The position numbers and the translations under genes were made by a program. Shown one piece after another: positions 38,471-51,312 of a DNA stretch of 64,000 bases. A model generated the notes under the pieces. That model was not told the DNA's origin. It did not search any database and worked only from the letters and a program-made list of their open reading frames with translations. This stretch comes from Spelaeicoccus albus. Lineage in GTDB: Bacteria; Actinomycetota; Actinomycetes; Actinomycetales; Brevibacteriaceae. The number at the start of each line of letters is the position of its first letter. The stretch's first letter is position 1. The DNA lies in contig NZ_JACBZP010000001.1 of NCBI RefSeq assembly GCF_013409065.1, positions 3,668,518 through 3,732,517 of the forward strand, in the 5' to 3' direction.

Positions 38471-38676
38471 TGCCGCTTCACCTCACGTTCGGTCTTGTTC
38501 TTCCAATGCCAGGGGTAGAGCTGTGACTCGTCGTAGTAAGCCTGCTGGACGCCGCTAAAGCGGACGATGTATTGGTTGCGCTTCTTGTAGAAGCCGACCA
38601 CGATCCCAAAGATCCCTTGCATGGGGCCTTCCGTCACGCCTACTTCGTCTCCGATCTTGTACTTTTGCACGGTCAT
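38467..38676 (-). CDS. Small KOW-like protein
   Basis: A 69-aa reading starting MTVQKYKIGDEVGVTEGPMQG, with a NusG/KOW-type turn (GIFGIVVGFYKKRNQYIVRF). The exact start is uncertain: ATG 38676 has a GGA too close to it, and ATG 38721 would add 15 residues. It overlaps the ABM gene by 4 nt. KOW motifs bind RNA or proteins; here the role is unknown. A strong palindrome lies upstream, shared with the tetR gene. Confidence 0.65.
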   Translation of the reverse strand: MTVQKYKIGDEVGVTEGPMQGIFGIVVGFYKKRNQYIVRFSGVQQAYYDESQLYPWHWKNKTEREVKRQ

Positions 38677-38846
38677 TCCTTTCGCGTAGTTCGCACTGGT
38701 CTGGTGTTGCTCGGTCGGCATCAACCGTCGACGCGTTGTGGTGGTTTTTCTGCGTGAGCCGCCGACGGACGCTGCCGGTAGCACTGATGACGAGGAGCAG
38801 ACAGCCGATGTTCCCATTCGCACGCATGGACTTCGTTCCTCTCGAC

Positions 38847-38873
38847 TAGTACGCTGTACGGTACACCGTACTA
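38847..38873. promoter_or_regulatory. 27-bp TetR operator between KOW/ABM operon and tetR
   Basis: Near-perfect palindrome: outer arms tagtacg (38847-38853) and cgtacta (38867-38873), inner tgtac-g-gtaca (38855-38865). Apart from the centre, only one symmetric pair of positions fails to match. It lies 43 bp before the tetR start. Confidence 0.85.
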
Positions 38874-38915
38874 ACACTAGGCGCAAGATAGAACTGCGAA
38901 CGAGAGGCTTGACTG

Positions 38916-39497
38916 ATGGCGCGACGCGACGAGATCGTGCAGGCTGCTATAGAGCTTGCGGAGAAGGAAGGCATCGGCGCGCTGAGTGTGCGACGAGTCG
39001 CCGCGGCCACAGGCATCGGAGCGACAACATTGCGTCATTACTTTCCGACACAGGACGCTCTCGCGGTCGCCGTTGTCCGTGAGATGTCCGCCGGAGGCCC
39101 GGCCGATGGAGACATCTTCGACCGCTCGCGGCCGGCGCTGGATCGCCTGGCCGAATGTCTTGACCAGTACCTACTCATCGACGAGACCAGGAAGGCCAGT
39201 CTCGAACTGTGGTTGCAGCTGCGCGATGCCGGAAGCGACGACTCCAATGGGTCGTTCGCTGGCTTGATGCAGAGCGCGTACTCGGTTCTGAACGACACCG
39301 TGACCCATTGGCTGCTGGTTCTCGCGAATGAGGGCCGGATCGACCGAGTGGATGTCGAGCCGGCCACGTTCACCATCGTGTCGTTTCTCGACGGCTTAGC
39401 CATGAGGCACATCAACGGGCTCGTTGACGATCCGGCCCAACTCCGCCGCCGGCTACGTTGGCTCCTGACAAGACTCCTACACGAGCGAACATCCTAA
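38916..39497 (+). CDS. TetR family transcriptional regulator
   Basis: 193-aa regulator. The N-terminal HTH (about residues 5-50) has ELAEKEGIGALSVRRVAAAT and IGATTLRHYFPTQDALAVA. The C-terminal domain probably binds a small ligand. ATG 38916 is preceded by GAGAGG. It is divergent from the KOW/ABM genes with a 27-bp palindrome between them, so it is probably their repressor and an autorepressor. Confidence 0.9.
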   Translation: MARRDEIVQAAIELAEKEGIGALSVRRVAAATGIGATTLRHYFPTQDALAVAVVREMSAGGPADGDIFDRSRPALDRLAECLDQYLLIDETRKASLELWLQLRDAGSDDSNGSFAGLMQSAYSVLNDTVTHWLLVLANEGRIDRVDVEPATFTIVSFLDGLAMRHINGLVDDPAQLRRRLRWLLTRLLHERTS

Positions 39498-39666
39498 TCG
39501 CACCCTCCCCGAGCAAGCGCAACCGTCCCAACTGCAGCGGGCGACCAACCAGGCACATTCGCACGATCCCGCCTCGAACAGATTGGACCGGCGCACCGTG
39601 AATAGTCTCCGCAACGCGTCCCACATAATCCGAACCAATAAAATAAAACGCCGCTTACACCGTTAA

Positions 39667-39858
39667 ACGGACACACCCCTCGACCGGCCCGGCCGCGCCG
39701 TCCGTCACCACATCACCCCGAAAGGTCACGAGCTGCTGGGTAAAGGGAGCGACGTCGCCGATGAGGTATTTGCAGAGTCCTTCTCGCCGCTGTCTCCGCG
39801 ACAGCTCGACACCCTCGGATCCCTCCTCGACCAACTCAACAGCACACCGCGCGGTTAG
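39667..39858 (+). pseudogene. MarR family regulator remnant (C-terminal part)
   Basis: The frame reads LDRPGRAVRHHITPKGHELL, then further residues to LSPRQLDTLGSLLDQLNSTP and a TAG at 39856-39858. This is the wing and last helices of a MarR protein (DRR.v.LT..G..l pattern). An in-frame stop at 39664 cuts it off, and no HTH or start is found upstream in 39498-39666, where I see nothing else. It is interpreted as a decayed gene. Confidence 0.7.
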
Positions 39859-39912
39859 GACGAAACGAGTCCCAGTCGGTCCACTTGCGCGCAGACTCGT
39901 GGAGAGAGTGGA

Positions 39913-40314
39913 TCAGGGCAAAGCGGCAGTTAGGTCGACTTCGACAAGTTGATCTCGGTAGCCGAGGGCTGCCACTCCCAGCAACGTGCCGGCAGTTGTA
40001 AACGCCGCGCCAATGCTCGAGGCAGTGAGACGATCCCAGACACTTGCGAGTACGTCGGGATCGTCGCTCACCACGTAGATCACCGATCGAATGACGTGGT
40101 CGGCGCTGGTCCCCGCGGCCGCCAGAGTCTCGGTGACATTAGTGGCAATCTGATCGACCTGGCCGAGAACGTCGCCACGGCCGACGAGGTTTCCGCAGTG
40201 GTCCAGCGGGCACTGCCCGGCAAGGACGGCCAGCCGGCCGGCGTCAACGAGCGTGACGTGAGCGTACCCAGCCGTTGCGTGCAGCTTCTCGGGGTTGAGT
40301 CGAACGATTGCCAT
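39913..40314 (-). CDS. RidA/YjgF/YER057c family protein
   Basis: 133-aa protein with the RidA chorismate-mutase-like fold (LAVLAGQCPLDHCGNLVGRG, then QVDQIATNVTETLAAAG). RidA hydrolyses reactive enamine/imine intermediates, but the catalytic arginine region is altered here (VDLTAALP end), so it may belong to a non-deaminase subgroup. ATG 40314 (MAIVRLNPEKL) fits family length; the longer frame is rejected. Confidence 0.8.
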   Translation of the reverse strand: MAIVRLNPEKLHATAGYAHVTLVDAGRLAVLAGQCPLDHCGNLVGRGDVLGQVDQIATNVTETLAAAGTSADHVIRSVIYVVSDDPDVLASVWDRLTASSIGAAFTTAGTLLGVAALGYRDQLVEVDLTAALP

Positions 40315-40562
40315 CACGCAAGTATGTACGAAGCTCGCGACGTACGCTCGCCTGGCCATGGGCTACCGGTCCTTCTCACCGTCCAGCCTCAGCTCGATAA
40401 TCTAGTCACGATGGGTGCCGGACTTACCTACGTGCTGGAGTTGTGTCGCGTTTAAAGCGTCAACAGCCCGTCGCCATTCACGGTTCCCGTTACGGAATCC
40501 TCGTCGAGCGGAGACAATCGCATGCTGTTTGGGGTTGCGGATTTTGGACTCCTTGATGATAG

Positions 40563-40578
40563 TACAGCGGCCGCTGTA
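40563..40578. promoter_or_regulatory. Palindromic operator of the cmtR-like gene
   Basis: A perfect 16-bp palindrome tacagcgg/ccgctgta lies inside the spacer between TTGATG (40553-40558) and TATGGT (40577-40582), which is 18 bp long. The -10 box ends 6 nt before the ATG at 40589. The position is ideal for metal-dependent repression by the CmtR-like protein. Confidence 0.8.
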
Positions 40579-40588
40579 TGGTCGGCGT

Positions 40589-40942
40589 ATGCTGACTATG
40601 GCCTCTCGACTGGATGTCATGAATCGTTTGGGCCGGGCGATGGCCGATCCGACACGCTCCCGGATTCTCATGCGCCTGCTTGACGAGCCCGACTATCCGG
40701 CGGCTATCGCCCGCGACTTGGGCCTGACTCGCTCCAACGTGTCGAATCATTTGACATGCTTGCGAGGCTGCGGCATCGTCGCCGCCGTACCAGAGGGCCG
40801 CCAGACGCGGTACGAAATTGCTGATCCACACCTCACACGAGCACTCGCAGCGTTGGTTGACGTTGTGCTCGCCGTCGACGACGACTCCGGATGCACTGAT
40901 AAGGAATGCGATGTGCCACTGTGCTGTGGAGTGGGACCATGA
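40589..40942 (+). CDS. cmtR: CmtR-like ArsR/SmtB family metal sensor (Cd/Pb)
   Basis: 117-aa repressor. AMADPTRSRILMRLLDEPDYP and DLGLTRSNVSNHLTCLRGCG match mycobacterial CmtR closely. The metal-binding cysteines are present: the pair in LTCLRGCG (CmtR Cys57/61) and cysteines in the C-terminal tail (GCTDKECDVPLCC), where CmtR has Cys102. It should release DNA on Cd(II) or Pb(II). Start ATG 40589 fits a leaderless transcript. The stop overlaps the transporter start by 4 nt. Confidence 0.9.
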   Translation: MLTMASRLDVMNRLGRAMADPTRSRILMRLLDEPDYPAAIARDLGLTRSNVSNHLTCLRGCGIVAAVPEGRQTRYEIADPHLTRALAALVDVVLAVDDDSGCTDKECDVPLCCGVGP

Positions 40943-41625
40943 GCCCGTCCGATAGTGCTACCGCCCCTGGCGACACCGATGAGCGGACTCGGACTCTCCA
41001 ACGGCGTATTCGTTGGATCGTAGCCATCACGATCAGTTACAACGTTGTGGAAGCCGTTGTGGCCATTGCAGCCGGAGCTGTTGCATCGTCGGTCGCCCTC
41101 GTTGGTTTTGGGTTGGATTCGATAGTTGAGGTTTTGTCCGCCGCGGCGATCGCCTGGCAATTCGCCGCCCCGGACCCCGAAACACGCGAAAAGGCCGCGC
41201 TACGAGTTATTGCGCTGTCATTCTTCGCTCTCGCCGCGTATGTACTGATCGATTCAGGACTATCGCTGCTCGGTCTCCGGGATGCCGACCAAAGCCTGGT
41301 CGGTATAGTTCTCACCGCCATGAGCCTTGCTGTCATGCCGCTTCTCAGCCTCCTCGAACGACGCACTGGCGCCGAGCTCGGATCCACATCGGCCATCGCC
41401 GACTCCAAACAAACACTGATTTGCGCCTATCTCTCAGCCGCTGTGCTGGCCGGCTTAGTCGTGAATGCACTTTTTGGCTGGACGTGGGCTGACCCTGTCG
41501 CCGCTCTCATCATCGCTGGATTCGCTATCAAAGAAGGTATCGAAGCGTGGAAGGGCGACACCTGCACGAGTCCCGTCTCAGCACTCACCGGCCAGCACGA
41601 TTCCGGACTTGAAGACTGCTGCTGA
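40939..41625 (+). CDS. Cation diffusion facilitator-like heavy metal transporter
   Basis: 228-aa membrane protein with about six spans. Asp-containing metal-site regions appear as GFGLDSIVEV in the second span and IADSKQTLIC in the fifth, a CDF variant where the usual histidine is replaced. The C-terminus ends in CC with another Cys upstream. It overlaps cmtR by 4 nt (ATGA), so cadmium or lead efflux is a sound inference. It is convergent with argH. Confidence 0.87.
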   Translation: MSPSDSATAPGDTDERTRTLQRRIRWIVAITISYNVVEAVVAIAAGAVASSVALVGFGLDSIVEVLSAAAIAWQFAAPDPETREKAALRVIALSFFALAAYVLIDSGLSLLGLRDADQSLVGIVLTAMSLAVMPLLSLLERRTGAELGSTSAIADSKQTLICAYLSAAVLAGLVVNALFGWTWADPVAALIIAGFAIKEGIEAWKGDTCTSPVSALTGQHDSGLEDCC

Positions 41626-41706
41626 ACGATTCCGGCGAGACTAAGCCCACGCTCTACCGCCCATACGTGATCGGCGACGGGCGGCGGGCGGGCTAGCTTG
41701 CCGAGG

Positions 41707-45881
<4,175 letters not shown>

Positions 45882-47171
45882 TCAGGCTCCTTCGGCAGTG
45901 TCGGCGGGTTTCGTGTCAGCGACGGCGCCCTCGAGCAGCGCGGGCAGCGCGGCAAGGAATTCGTCGGCCTGCTCAGTCGTCACAATCAGCGGCGGGGCCA
46001 GGCGAATGGTGGCCGGGCCGGGCGCGTTGACGATGAAGCCGGCGTCGAGGCCGCGAGCGACGAGCGCGCCGGACGCCGGGGCGTCCAGGTCGAAGGCGAT
46101 GAGCAGTCCGCGGCCGCGCACTGCCGTCACGTGGTCGAGCCGGGCCAGTTTGTCCGCCAGGTAGCTGCCGACGCGGGCGGCGTTTTCGATGACGCCGTCC
46201 GACTCGAGCGCGTGCAGCGTGGCAAGAGCGGCGGCCGAGGCGACCGGGTTGCCGCCGAATGTGGTGCCGTGTTGGCCCGGCGTGAGCGTGGACGACGGGC
46301 CGGCGCCCAGCGTGATCATGGCGCCGATCGGGAATCCGCTGCCGAGCCCCTTGGCCAAGGTGATGGCGTCGGGCAGGTCGGCGCCGCTGCCCAGAATTCC
46401 CGGATAGGCGAACCAGCTGCCGGTGCGCCCGATGCCGGTCTGCACTTCGTCGACGATGAGCAGCACACCGGCCGCGCGGGTCAGTTCGCGTGCCGTGCGG
46501 AGGTATTCCGGGCTGAGGGGCCGGACGCCGGCCTCCCCTTGGATCGGTTCGATCACGAGCGCGGCCACCGTGTCGTCGAGAGCGTCCGCGAGCGCATCTG
46601 TGTCGTTGAAGGCGATGTGCTCGACGCCGCCGGGCAGCGGTTCGAACGGTTCCCGATAGGCCTGCTTGGCCGTCAGTGCCAGGGCGCCCATGGTCCGGCC
46701 GTGGAAGGCGCCGTCGAGCGCCAGGATTCGCGTGCGGCGTCCGGACGGGTCGGCTTTTCCGTGGGCGCGCGCCAGTTTGAATGCGGCCTCGTTGGCTTCG
46801 GTGCCCGAGTTGGCGAAGAACACCTTGGACCCCGTCGGGGCGCCGCTGATTTGAAGGAGGCGTTCGGCAAGGGCCACCTGGGTGGGGCTGGTGAAGAAGT
46901 TGGACACGTGGCCGAGCGTCGTCAGCTGGCTGGAGATGACCGACGTGACGAACGGGTGGGCGTGGCCGAGCGCGTTGACGGCGATACCGCCGAGCAGGTC
47001 GAGGTAACGGCGTCCCTGGTCGTCCCACACGTAGGCACCCTGGCCGCGCACGAGTACGCGCTGGGGCGTGCCGAACACGTTCAGCAGCGAGCCGGAGTAG
47101 CGGTCGAGCCAGCGGGCGGCCGAGTCGGGGGTGCCGGCCGGGTGGGTGAGCGAGTCGAGTTCGGCGGTCAC
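45882..47171 (-). CDS. argD: Acetylornithine aminotransferase
   Basis: 429-aa class III PLP-dependent aminotransferase. The pyridoxal-phosphate lysine is in [17 protein letters not shown] (about residue 268), and [18 protein letters not shown] and [11 protein letters not shown] are typical. It converts N-acetylglutamate semialdehyde to N-acetylornithine. Start GTG 47171 overlaps the argB stop as GTGA. Confidence 0.96.
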   Translation of the reverse strand: MTAELDSLTHPAGTPDSAARWLDRYSGSLLNVFGTPQRVLVRGQGAYVWDDQGRRYLDLLGGIAVNALGHAHPFVTSVISSQLTTLGHVSNFFTSPTQVALAERLLQISGAPTGSKVFFANSGTEANEAAFKLARAHGKADPSGRRTRILALDGAFHGRTMGALALTAKQAYREPFEPLPGGVEHIAFNDTDALADALDDTVAALVIEPIQGEAGVRPLSPEYLRTARELTRAAGVLLIVDEVQTGIGRTGSWFAYPGILGSGADLPDAITLAKGLGSGFPIGAMITLGAGPSSTLTPGQHGTTFGGNPVASAAALATLHALESDGVIENAARVGSYLADKLARLDHVTAVRGRGLLIAFDLDAPASGALVARGLDAGFIVNAPGPATIRLAPPLIVTTEQADEFLAALPALLEGAVADTKPADTAEGA

Positions 47172-48097
47172 TGCAGTTTCCTTTCGTACGGTTCCACGTC
47201 GTCGTCGGGCAGCACCATGGTGCCGATGCCCTCCGAGGTGAACACCTCGAGCAAGATCGAATGGGCGAGCCGGCCGTCGACGATGTGCGCCTGCTTGACG
47301 CCGCCGCGCACGGCTTTCAGCGCGGCTTGCATCTTTGGGATCATGCCGGAGGCGAGGGTGGGCAGCATGCCTTCGAGGTCGGTCACTCCGATCACGGAGA
47401 TGAGCGAGTCGGTGTCGGGCCAGTTGGCGTAGAGGCCTTCGACGTCGGTGAGGACGACGAGTTTCTCGGCGCCGAGTTCGGCAGCGACGGCTGCTGCGGC
47501 GGCGTCCGCGTTGACGTTGAGCACCTGCCCGGCCGGGCCGTCGATGTCCGGCGCGATGGACGAGATGACGGGGATCCGGCCGGCGTCGAGCAGGTCGTCG
47601 ACGGCTTGCCGGTTGACGCCGACGACCTCGCCGACGAGGCCCAGGTCGACGACGTCGCCGTCGACTTCGGCGGTAGTGCGGCGGGCCTGCAGCAAGGCGG
47701 CGTCTTCGCCGGACAGTCCCACTGCGTGCGCGCCGCGGGAGTTGATACGGCCGACGAGTTCGCGGCCGACCTGGCCGGTGAGCACCATCCGGACGACGTC
47801 CATGGCCTCGGCGGTCGTCACGCGCAGGCCGCCGCGGAATTCGGATTCGATGCCGAGCTTTTCCAGCATCCGGGAGATCTGCGGGCCGCCGCCGTGCACG
47901 ACGATGGGCCGCAGTCCGGCGTAGCGCAGAAACAGGATGTCGTCGGCGAACGCTTGTTTGAGTTCATCGCTTTGCATGGCGTTGCCGCCGTATTTCACGA
48001 CGACGGTGGCGCCCTGGAACTGTTCCAGCCACGGCAGGGCTTCGACGAGGACGGCGGCCTTGGACTGGGCCATCTCTAGGCGGGCGGAAATGCTCAT
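47168..48097 (-). CDS. argB: Acetylglutamate kinase
   Basis: 309-aa amino-acid kinase. [10 protein letters not shown] (about residues 32-41) and VHGGGPQI (about 71-78) are the nucleotide and substrate loops, and the C-terminal MIPKM signature is present. The longer frame reaching 50092 is a read-through of an argJ/argC shadow and is not real. Start ATG 48097 overlaps the argJ stop as ATGA. Feedback inhibition by arginine is likely in this cyclic pathway (argJ present). Confidence 0.96.
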   Translation of the reverse strand: MSISARLEMAQSKAAVLVEALPWLEQFQGATVVVKYGGNAMQSDELKQAFADDILFLRYAGLRPIVVHGGGPQISRMLEKLGIESEFRGGLRVTTAEAMDVVRMVLTGQVGRELVGRINSRGAHAVGLSGEDAALLQARRTTAEVDGDVVDLGLVGEVVGVNRQAVDDLLDAGRIPVISSIAPDIDGPAGQVLNVNADAAAAAVAAELGAEKLVVLTDVEGLYANWPDTDSLISVIGVTDLEGMLPTLASGMIPKMQAALKAVRGGVKQAHIVDGRLAHSILLEVFTSEGIGTMVLPDDDVEPYERKLQ

Positions 48098-49245
48098 GTC
48101 GAGTATGCGCTGTTCTCTTCGACGTAGTCGTGGGTCAGGTCGGATGTCCAGATTGTGGCGTCGCTGCTCCCGGCGTGCAGGTCGATCGTCACGCTGACGG
48201 CGCGCGGGGTGAGGTCGACGGTGGCCGGGTCGGCGTGCGGCGTGCCGGCTTTGCACACCCACACGTCGTTGACGGCGACGTCGACTTCGGCGGGGGTGAA
48301 TGCGGCGTCCGTGGTGCCGATGGCGGCCAGCACGCGTCCCCAGTTGGGGTCGTTGCCGAACACGGCGGCCTTGAACAGGTTCGAGCGGGCGACGGCGCGG
48401 GACGCCGTGACGGCGTCGGTCTCGGTGGCGGCGCCCCGGGTGGTGATGGCGATGTCGTGGTGGGCGCCTTCGGCGTCGGTGTGCAGTTGCGCGGTGAGCT
48501 GCGCGCAGGCCTCGGTGACGAGTGCGGTGAGGTCGGCGGCGTCCGGGGTGATGCCGGAGGCGCCGGAGGCCATCAGCACGACCGTGTCGTTGGTGGACAT
48601 GCAGCCGTCGGTGTCCAGACGGTCGAATGTCTGCGCGCAGGCAGTACGCAGGGCGCCGTCGAGGGTGGCGGCGTCGACGTCGGCGTCGGTGGTGAGCACG
48701 ACCAGCATGGTGGCCAGGCCCGGGGCGAGCATGCCGGCGCCCTTGGCCATGCCGCCAACCGAGTACCCCTCCCCCGCGAGCTCGACGGTTTTGGCGTGCG
48801 TGTCGGTGGTGATGATGGCCCCGGCCGCGTCGTCGCCGCCGTCCGCGGAGAGCCGGCCGGCCGCGGTGGCGACTCCGGGAAGCAATTTGTCCTCGGGCAG
48901 CGGCGCGCCGATCAGACCGGTCGAGCAGACGACGACGTCGGACGCCGAGATGCCCAGTTCCTCGGCGACGGCTTCGGCGGTGCGGTGCGTGGTTTGGAAT
49001 CCGGCCTGGCCGGTGTAGCAGTTGGCGCCGCCGGAGTTCAGGACGACGGCGTGCACGATGCCGTCGGCGGAGACTTGTTCGCTCCAGAGCACGGGGTTGG
49101 CCTTGCAGCGGTTGCCGGTGTAGACGGCGGCGGCGTTGTGGCTCGGTCCGTCGTTGACGACGAGCGCCAGGTCGGGTTTGCCGCTGGGTTTCAATCCGGC
49201 GGTGACGCCGGCGGCGCGGAAGCCGTGCGGGGTGGTGACGCTCAT
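48094..49245 (-). CDS. argJ: Bifunctional ornithine acetyltransferase / N-acetylglutamate synthase
   Basis: 383-aa N-terminal-nucleophile enzyme that cleaves itself into two chains at the Thr of [18 protein letters not shown]. It recycles the acetyl group from acetylornithine to glutamate. Start ATG 49245 overlaps the argC stop by 4 nt; the longer upstream frame is rejected. Confidence 0.95.
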   Translation of the reverse strand: MSVTTPHGFRAAGVTAGLKPSGKPDLALVVNDGPSHNAAAVYTGNRCKANPVLWSEQVSADGIVHAVVLNSGGANCYTGQAGFQTTHRTAEAVAEELGISASDVVVCSTGLIGAPLPEDKLLPGVATAAGRLSADGGDDAAGAIITTDTHAKTVELAGEGYSVGGMAKGAGMLAPGLATMLVVLTTDADVDAATLDGALRTACAQTFDRLDTDGCMSTNDTVVLMASGASGITPDAADLTALVTEACAQLTAQLHTDAEGAHHDIAITTRGAATETDAVTASRAVARSNLFKAAVFGNDPNWGRVLAAIGTTDAAFTPAEVDVAVNDVWVCKAGTPHADPATVDLTPRAVSVTIDLHAGSSDATIWTSDLTHDYVEENSAYST

Positions 49246-50324
49246 GGTGCGACTCCTTGGGTGGAAAGGCCTGTGGTTTCGGGGATGCCGAGAGCGATGT
49301 TGACGGCTTGGATGGCCTGGCCGGCGGTGCCCTTGACGAGATTGTCGATGGCGGACGTGACGACGACGCGGCCGGCGCGCTCGTCGACGGCCAGTTGGAT
49401 GAGGGCGCTGTTGGCCCCGAGCGTCCAGGCAGTGGAGGGCCACTGGCCGTCGGGCAGCACGGAGACGAATGCCTCGTCGGCGTAGGCGTCCGTGAGGGCG
49501 GCTCGGAGTGCGACCGGGTCGGTCCCGGCCGTGATCTTGGCGCTGATGGTGGCGAGGATGCCGCGGGCCATGGGCACGAGGGTGGGGGTGAACGAGAGTC
49601 TGATGGGGCCGGACGCCGGGTCGGCGCCGATGGACCAGTTGAGGTTTTGTTCGATCTCGGGCTGGTGGCGGTGCACGCCGCCAACGCCGTAGGGGCTGGC
49701 CGAGCCAAGAATTTCGGAGGCCAGCAGGTGAGTTTTGGCGGACTTGCCGGCGCCGGACGGGCCGTTGGCGAGGACGGCAACGAGGTCCGCAGGGTCGATT
49801 GCGCCGGCGGCCAACAGCGGGGCCACGGCGACGGTGACGGCAGTGACGTTGCAGCCGGGCACGGCCAGGCGCGTCGCGCCGGCGAGCGTCTCGCGTTGTT
49901 TGCCGGCGGGAAGCACGAGTTCGGGCAGACCGTAGGCCCAGCTGCCGGGGTGGTGACTTTTCGGTAGGCCCTGGCCGTAGAACTTGGCCCAGCTAGCGGC
50001 ATCGACCAAGCGATGATCGGCGCCGAGGTCGACGATGAGGCTGCCCGGGCTCGTGGCCTCGAGTTCGGCTGCGATGGCACCGGACGCACCATGCGGCAGC
50101 GCCAGGAAGATGACGTCGTGGCCCGCTAGGTTGCCCGCAGTGGTGCCCTGGAGCTGCATGTTGGCGTATCGGCGCAGGTGCGGCTGGTGTTCACCGAGCA
50201 GCGAGCCGGCATTGGAGTTGGCAGTGACGGTGCGCACATCGAGCTCGGGGTGGCCGGCGGCAAGGCGCAGCGCTTCTCCCCCGGCATAGCCGGTGGCGCC
50301 CGACACGGCAACGGAAAAACTCAT
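49242..50324 (-). CDS. argC: N-acetyl-gamma-glutamyl-phosphate reductase
   Basis: 360-aa enzyme: Rossmann opening [17 protein letters not shown] (residues 5-21) and the catalytic Cys in [11 protein letters not shown] (about 157). First gene of the operon. There is no Shine-Dalgarno sequence; TATATT ends exactly 7 nt before the ATG, so the mRNA is probably leaderless. An ARG-box palindrome begins 5 bp upstream of the start codon. Confidence 0.96.
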   Translation of the reverse strand: MSFSVAVSGATGYAGGEALRLAAGHPELDVRTVTANSNAGSLLGEHQPHLRRYANMQLQGTTAGNLAGHDVIFLALPHGASGAIAAELEATSPGSLIVDLGADHRLVDAASWAKFYGQGLPKSHHPGSWAYGLPELVLPAGKQRETLAGATRLAVPGCNVTAVTVAVAPLLAAGAIDPADLVAVLANGPSGAGKSAKTHLLASEILGSASPYGVGGVHRHQPEIEQNLNWSIGADPASGPIRLSFTPTLVPMARGILATISAKITAGTDPVALRAALTDAYADEAFVSVLPDGQWPSTAWTLGANSALIQLAVDERAGRVVVTSAIDNLVKGTAGQAIQAVNIALGIPETTGLSTQGVAP

Positions 50325-50329
50325 ACGTA

Positions 50330-50359
50330 TGAATATACACGCTTAAGAGTGTTTATTCA
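50330..50359. promoter_or_regulatory. ARG-box operator and leaderless promoter of argC
   Basis: A 30-bp near-palindrome whose outer arms are tgaatatacacgc (50330-50342) and gagtgtttattca (50347-50359), separated by ttaa. The TGAATA ends match the ArgR half-site consensus. On the minus strand TATATT within it ends 7 nt before the argC ATG, so ArgR binding would cover the -10 region. Confidence 0.82.
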
Positions 50360-50415
50360 CATCTATGCAACAGATGCGCTGGACTCAGGTGCGCCGAGAG
50401 CCGCCCGCTCAGAAT

Positions 50416-51282
50416 TCATTGGGGTGTTGACGATGCGGCGCGCTCCCACAGCCCGCCTAATTCACTATCCAGCGAATGGGGCTCAAACGGTTTCATGCCA
50501 CCTTCCGGATACGGCGTGATTTCACCGAAATATACCGTTCCATGAACTTCGTAGAGATCAACCCGAATGAAGTCGAAAGTGCGGCCAAGGTCGGCAGCAG
50601 CAGCCAGCATTTTACTGAGCCCACCGGGTGCTTCTTGGACCGAAGCCATCGGGAAAACGTTCGTATAATCTAACGGTTGCCATTCCGTAGTATAAAATCG
50701 GCGTTGGTGGCCAGAGAAGCGATCGCTATCTACTTGAATCAGCCGAGGAACTCCGCCGAAAACGTAAAATTTGTAGTCGTTAATCACCTGGCCGTTCCCA
50801 AGGTGTTCTTCAACGAGAAAGCATTTTTTAGCCTCGCGGTATGCCCACTCGCCGAAGTATGCTCTTTCATAAACACGCAGCCATCCCCTCGTACTCTTTG
50901 CAAGCTGAACGAGATCTGGCGCACCCTCGCCGAAGTAGACTGCCTGGCTCCTGTGATTCGGCTTGAGAACCCACTTCAAAGGTAGTTTCCGACTGCAAAG
51001 ATCCGCAAGGTTGTCACCGAACCAAAGCGTCTCTGGAATACGAGCATTGGATGTGTTTTCGCGGGCGAATTCTTTCATTTTCAATTTATCGCATGTCCAT
51101 GCCATTTGTTTTGAATGGTCGTTCAGCATGCGAACTTGTATTAGCTCAGTAAACAGTTCTGGGTTTTTTAGATGCGGCAATCGGCCGAATTTCCGTGCAT
51201 AATACAGGCGCCGAATCACGCGATCAGGCAACAGTCCAACAAGTCGCGTACAAAAAACAGACGTACCTAATAGCGACGTCAT
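50416..51282 (-). CDS. TupA-like ATP-grasp ligase
   Basis: 288-aa protein of the TupA-like ATP-grasp family (PF14305). Typical segments are KLPLKWVLKPNHRSQAVYF, KKCFLVEEHLGNGQVINDYK and DFIRVDLYEVHGTVYFGEIT, the last holding the metal-binding acidic residues. Family members are predicted to add amino acids to surface polymers; TupA of Bacillus halodurans is linked to teichuronopeptide, a polyglutamate-polyglucuronate polymer. It sits at the edge of the polysaccharide locus with ugd nearby. The ATG at 51282 gives the family's length. Confidence 0.83.
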   Translation of the reverse strand: MTSLLGTSVFCTRLVGLLPDRVIRRLYYARKFGRLPHLKNPELFTELIQVRMLNDHSKQMAWTCDKLKMKEFARENTSNARIPETLWFGDNLADLCSRKLPLKWVLKPNHRSQAVYFGEGAPDLVQLAKSTRGWLRVYERAYFGEWAYREAKKCFLVEEHLGNGQVINDYKFYVFGGVPRLIQVDSDRFSGHQRRFYTTEWQPLDYTNVFPMASVQEAPGGLSKMLAAAADLGRTFDFIRVDLYEVHGTVYFGEITPYPEGGMKPFEPHSLDSELGGLWERAASSTPQ

Positions 51283-51312
51283 TTAGTTCCATCCAAACCT
51301 TTTTCGAGTTCG

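Noticed and set aside
48130-49485. 451-codon plus-strand frame opposite argJ
   Set aside because: A shadow frame of argJ with Gly/Val-rich low-complexity composition and no domain.
47168-50092. 974-codon minus-strand frame covering argB and much of argJ/argC
   Set aside because: Only its last 309 codons (argB) are real. The upstream part is an out-of-frame shadow of argJ and argC, rich in Arg, Pro and Ser.
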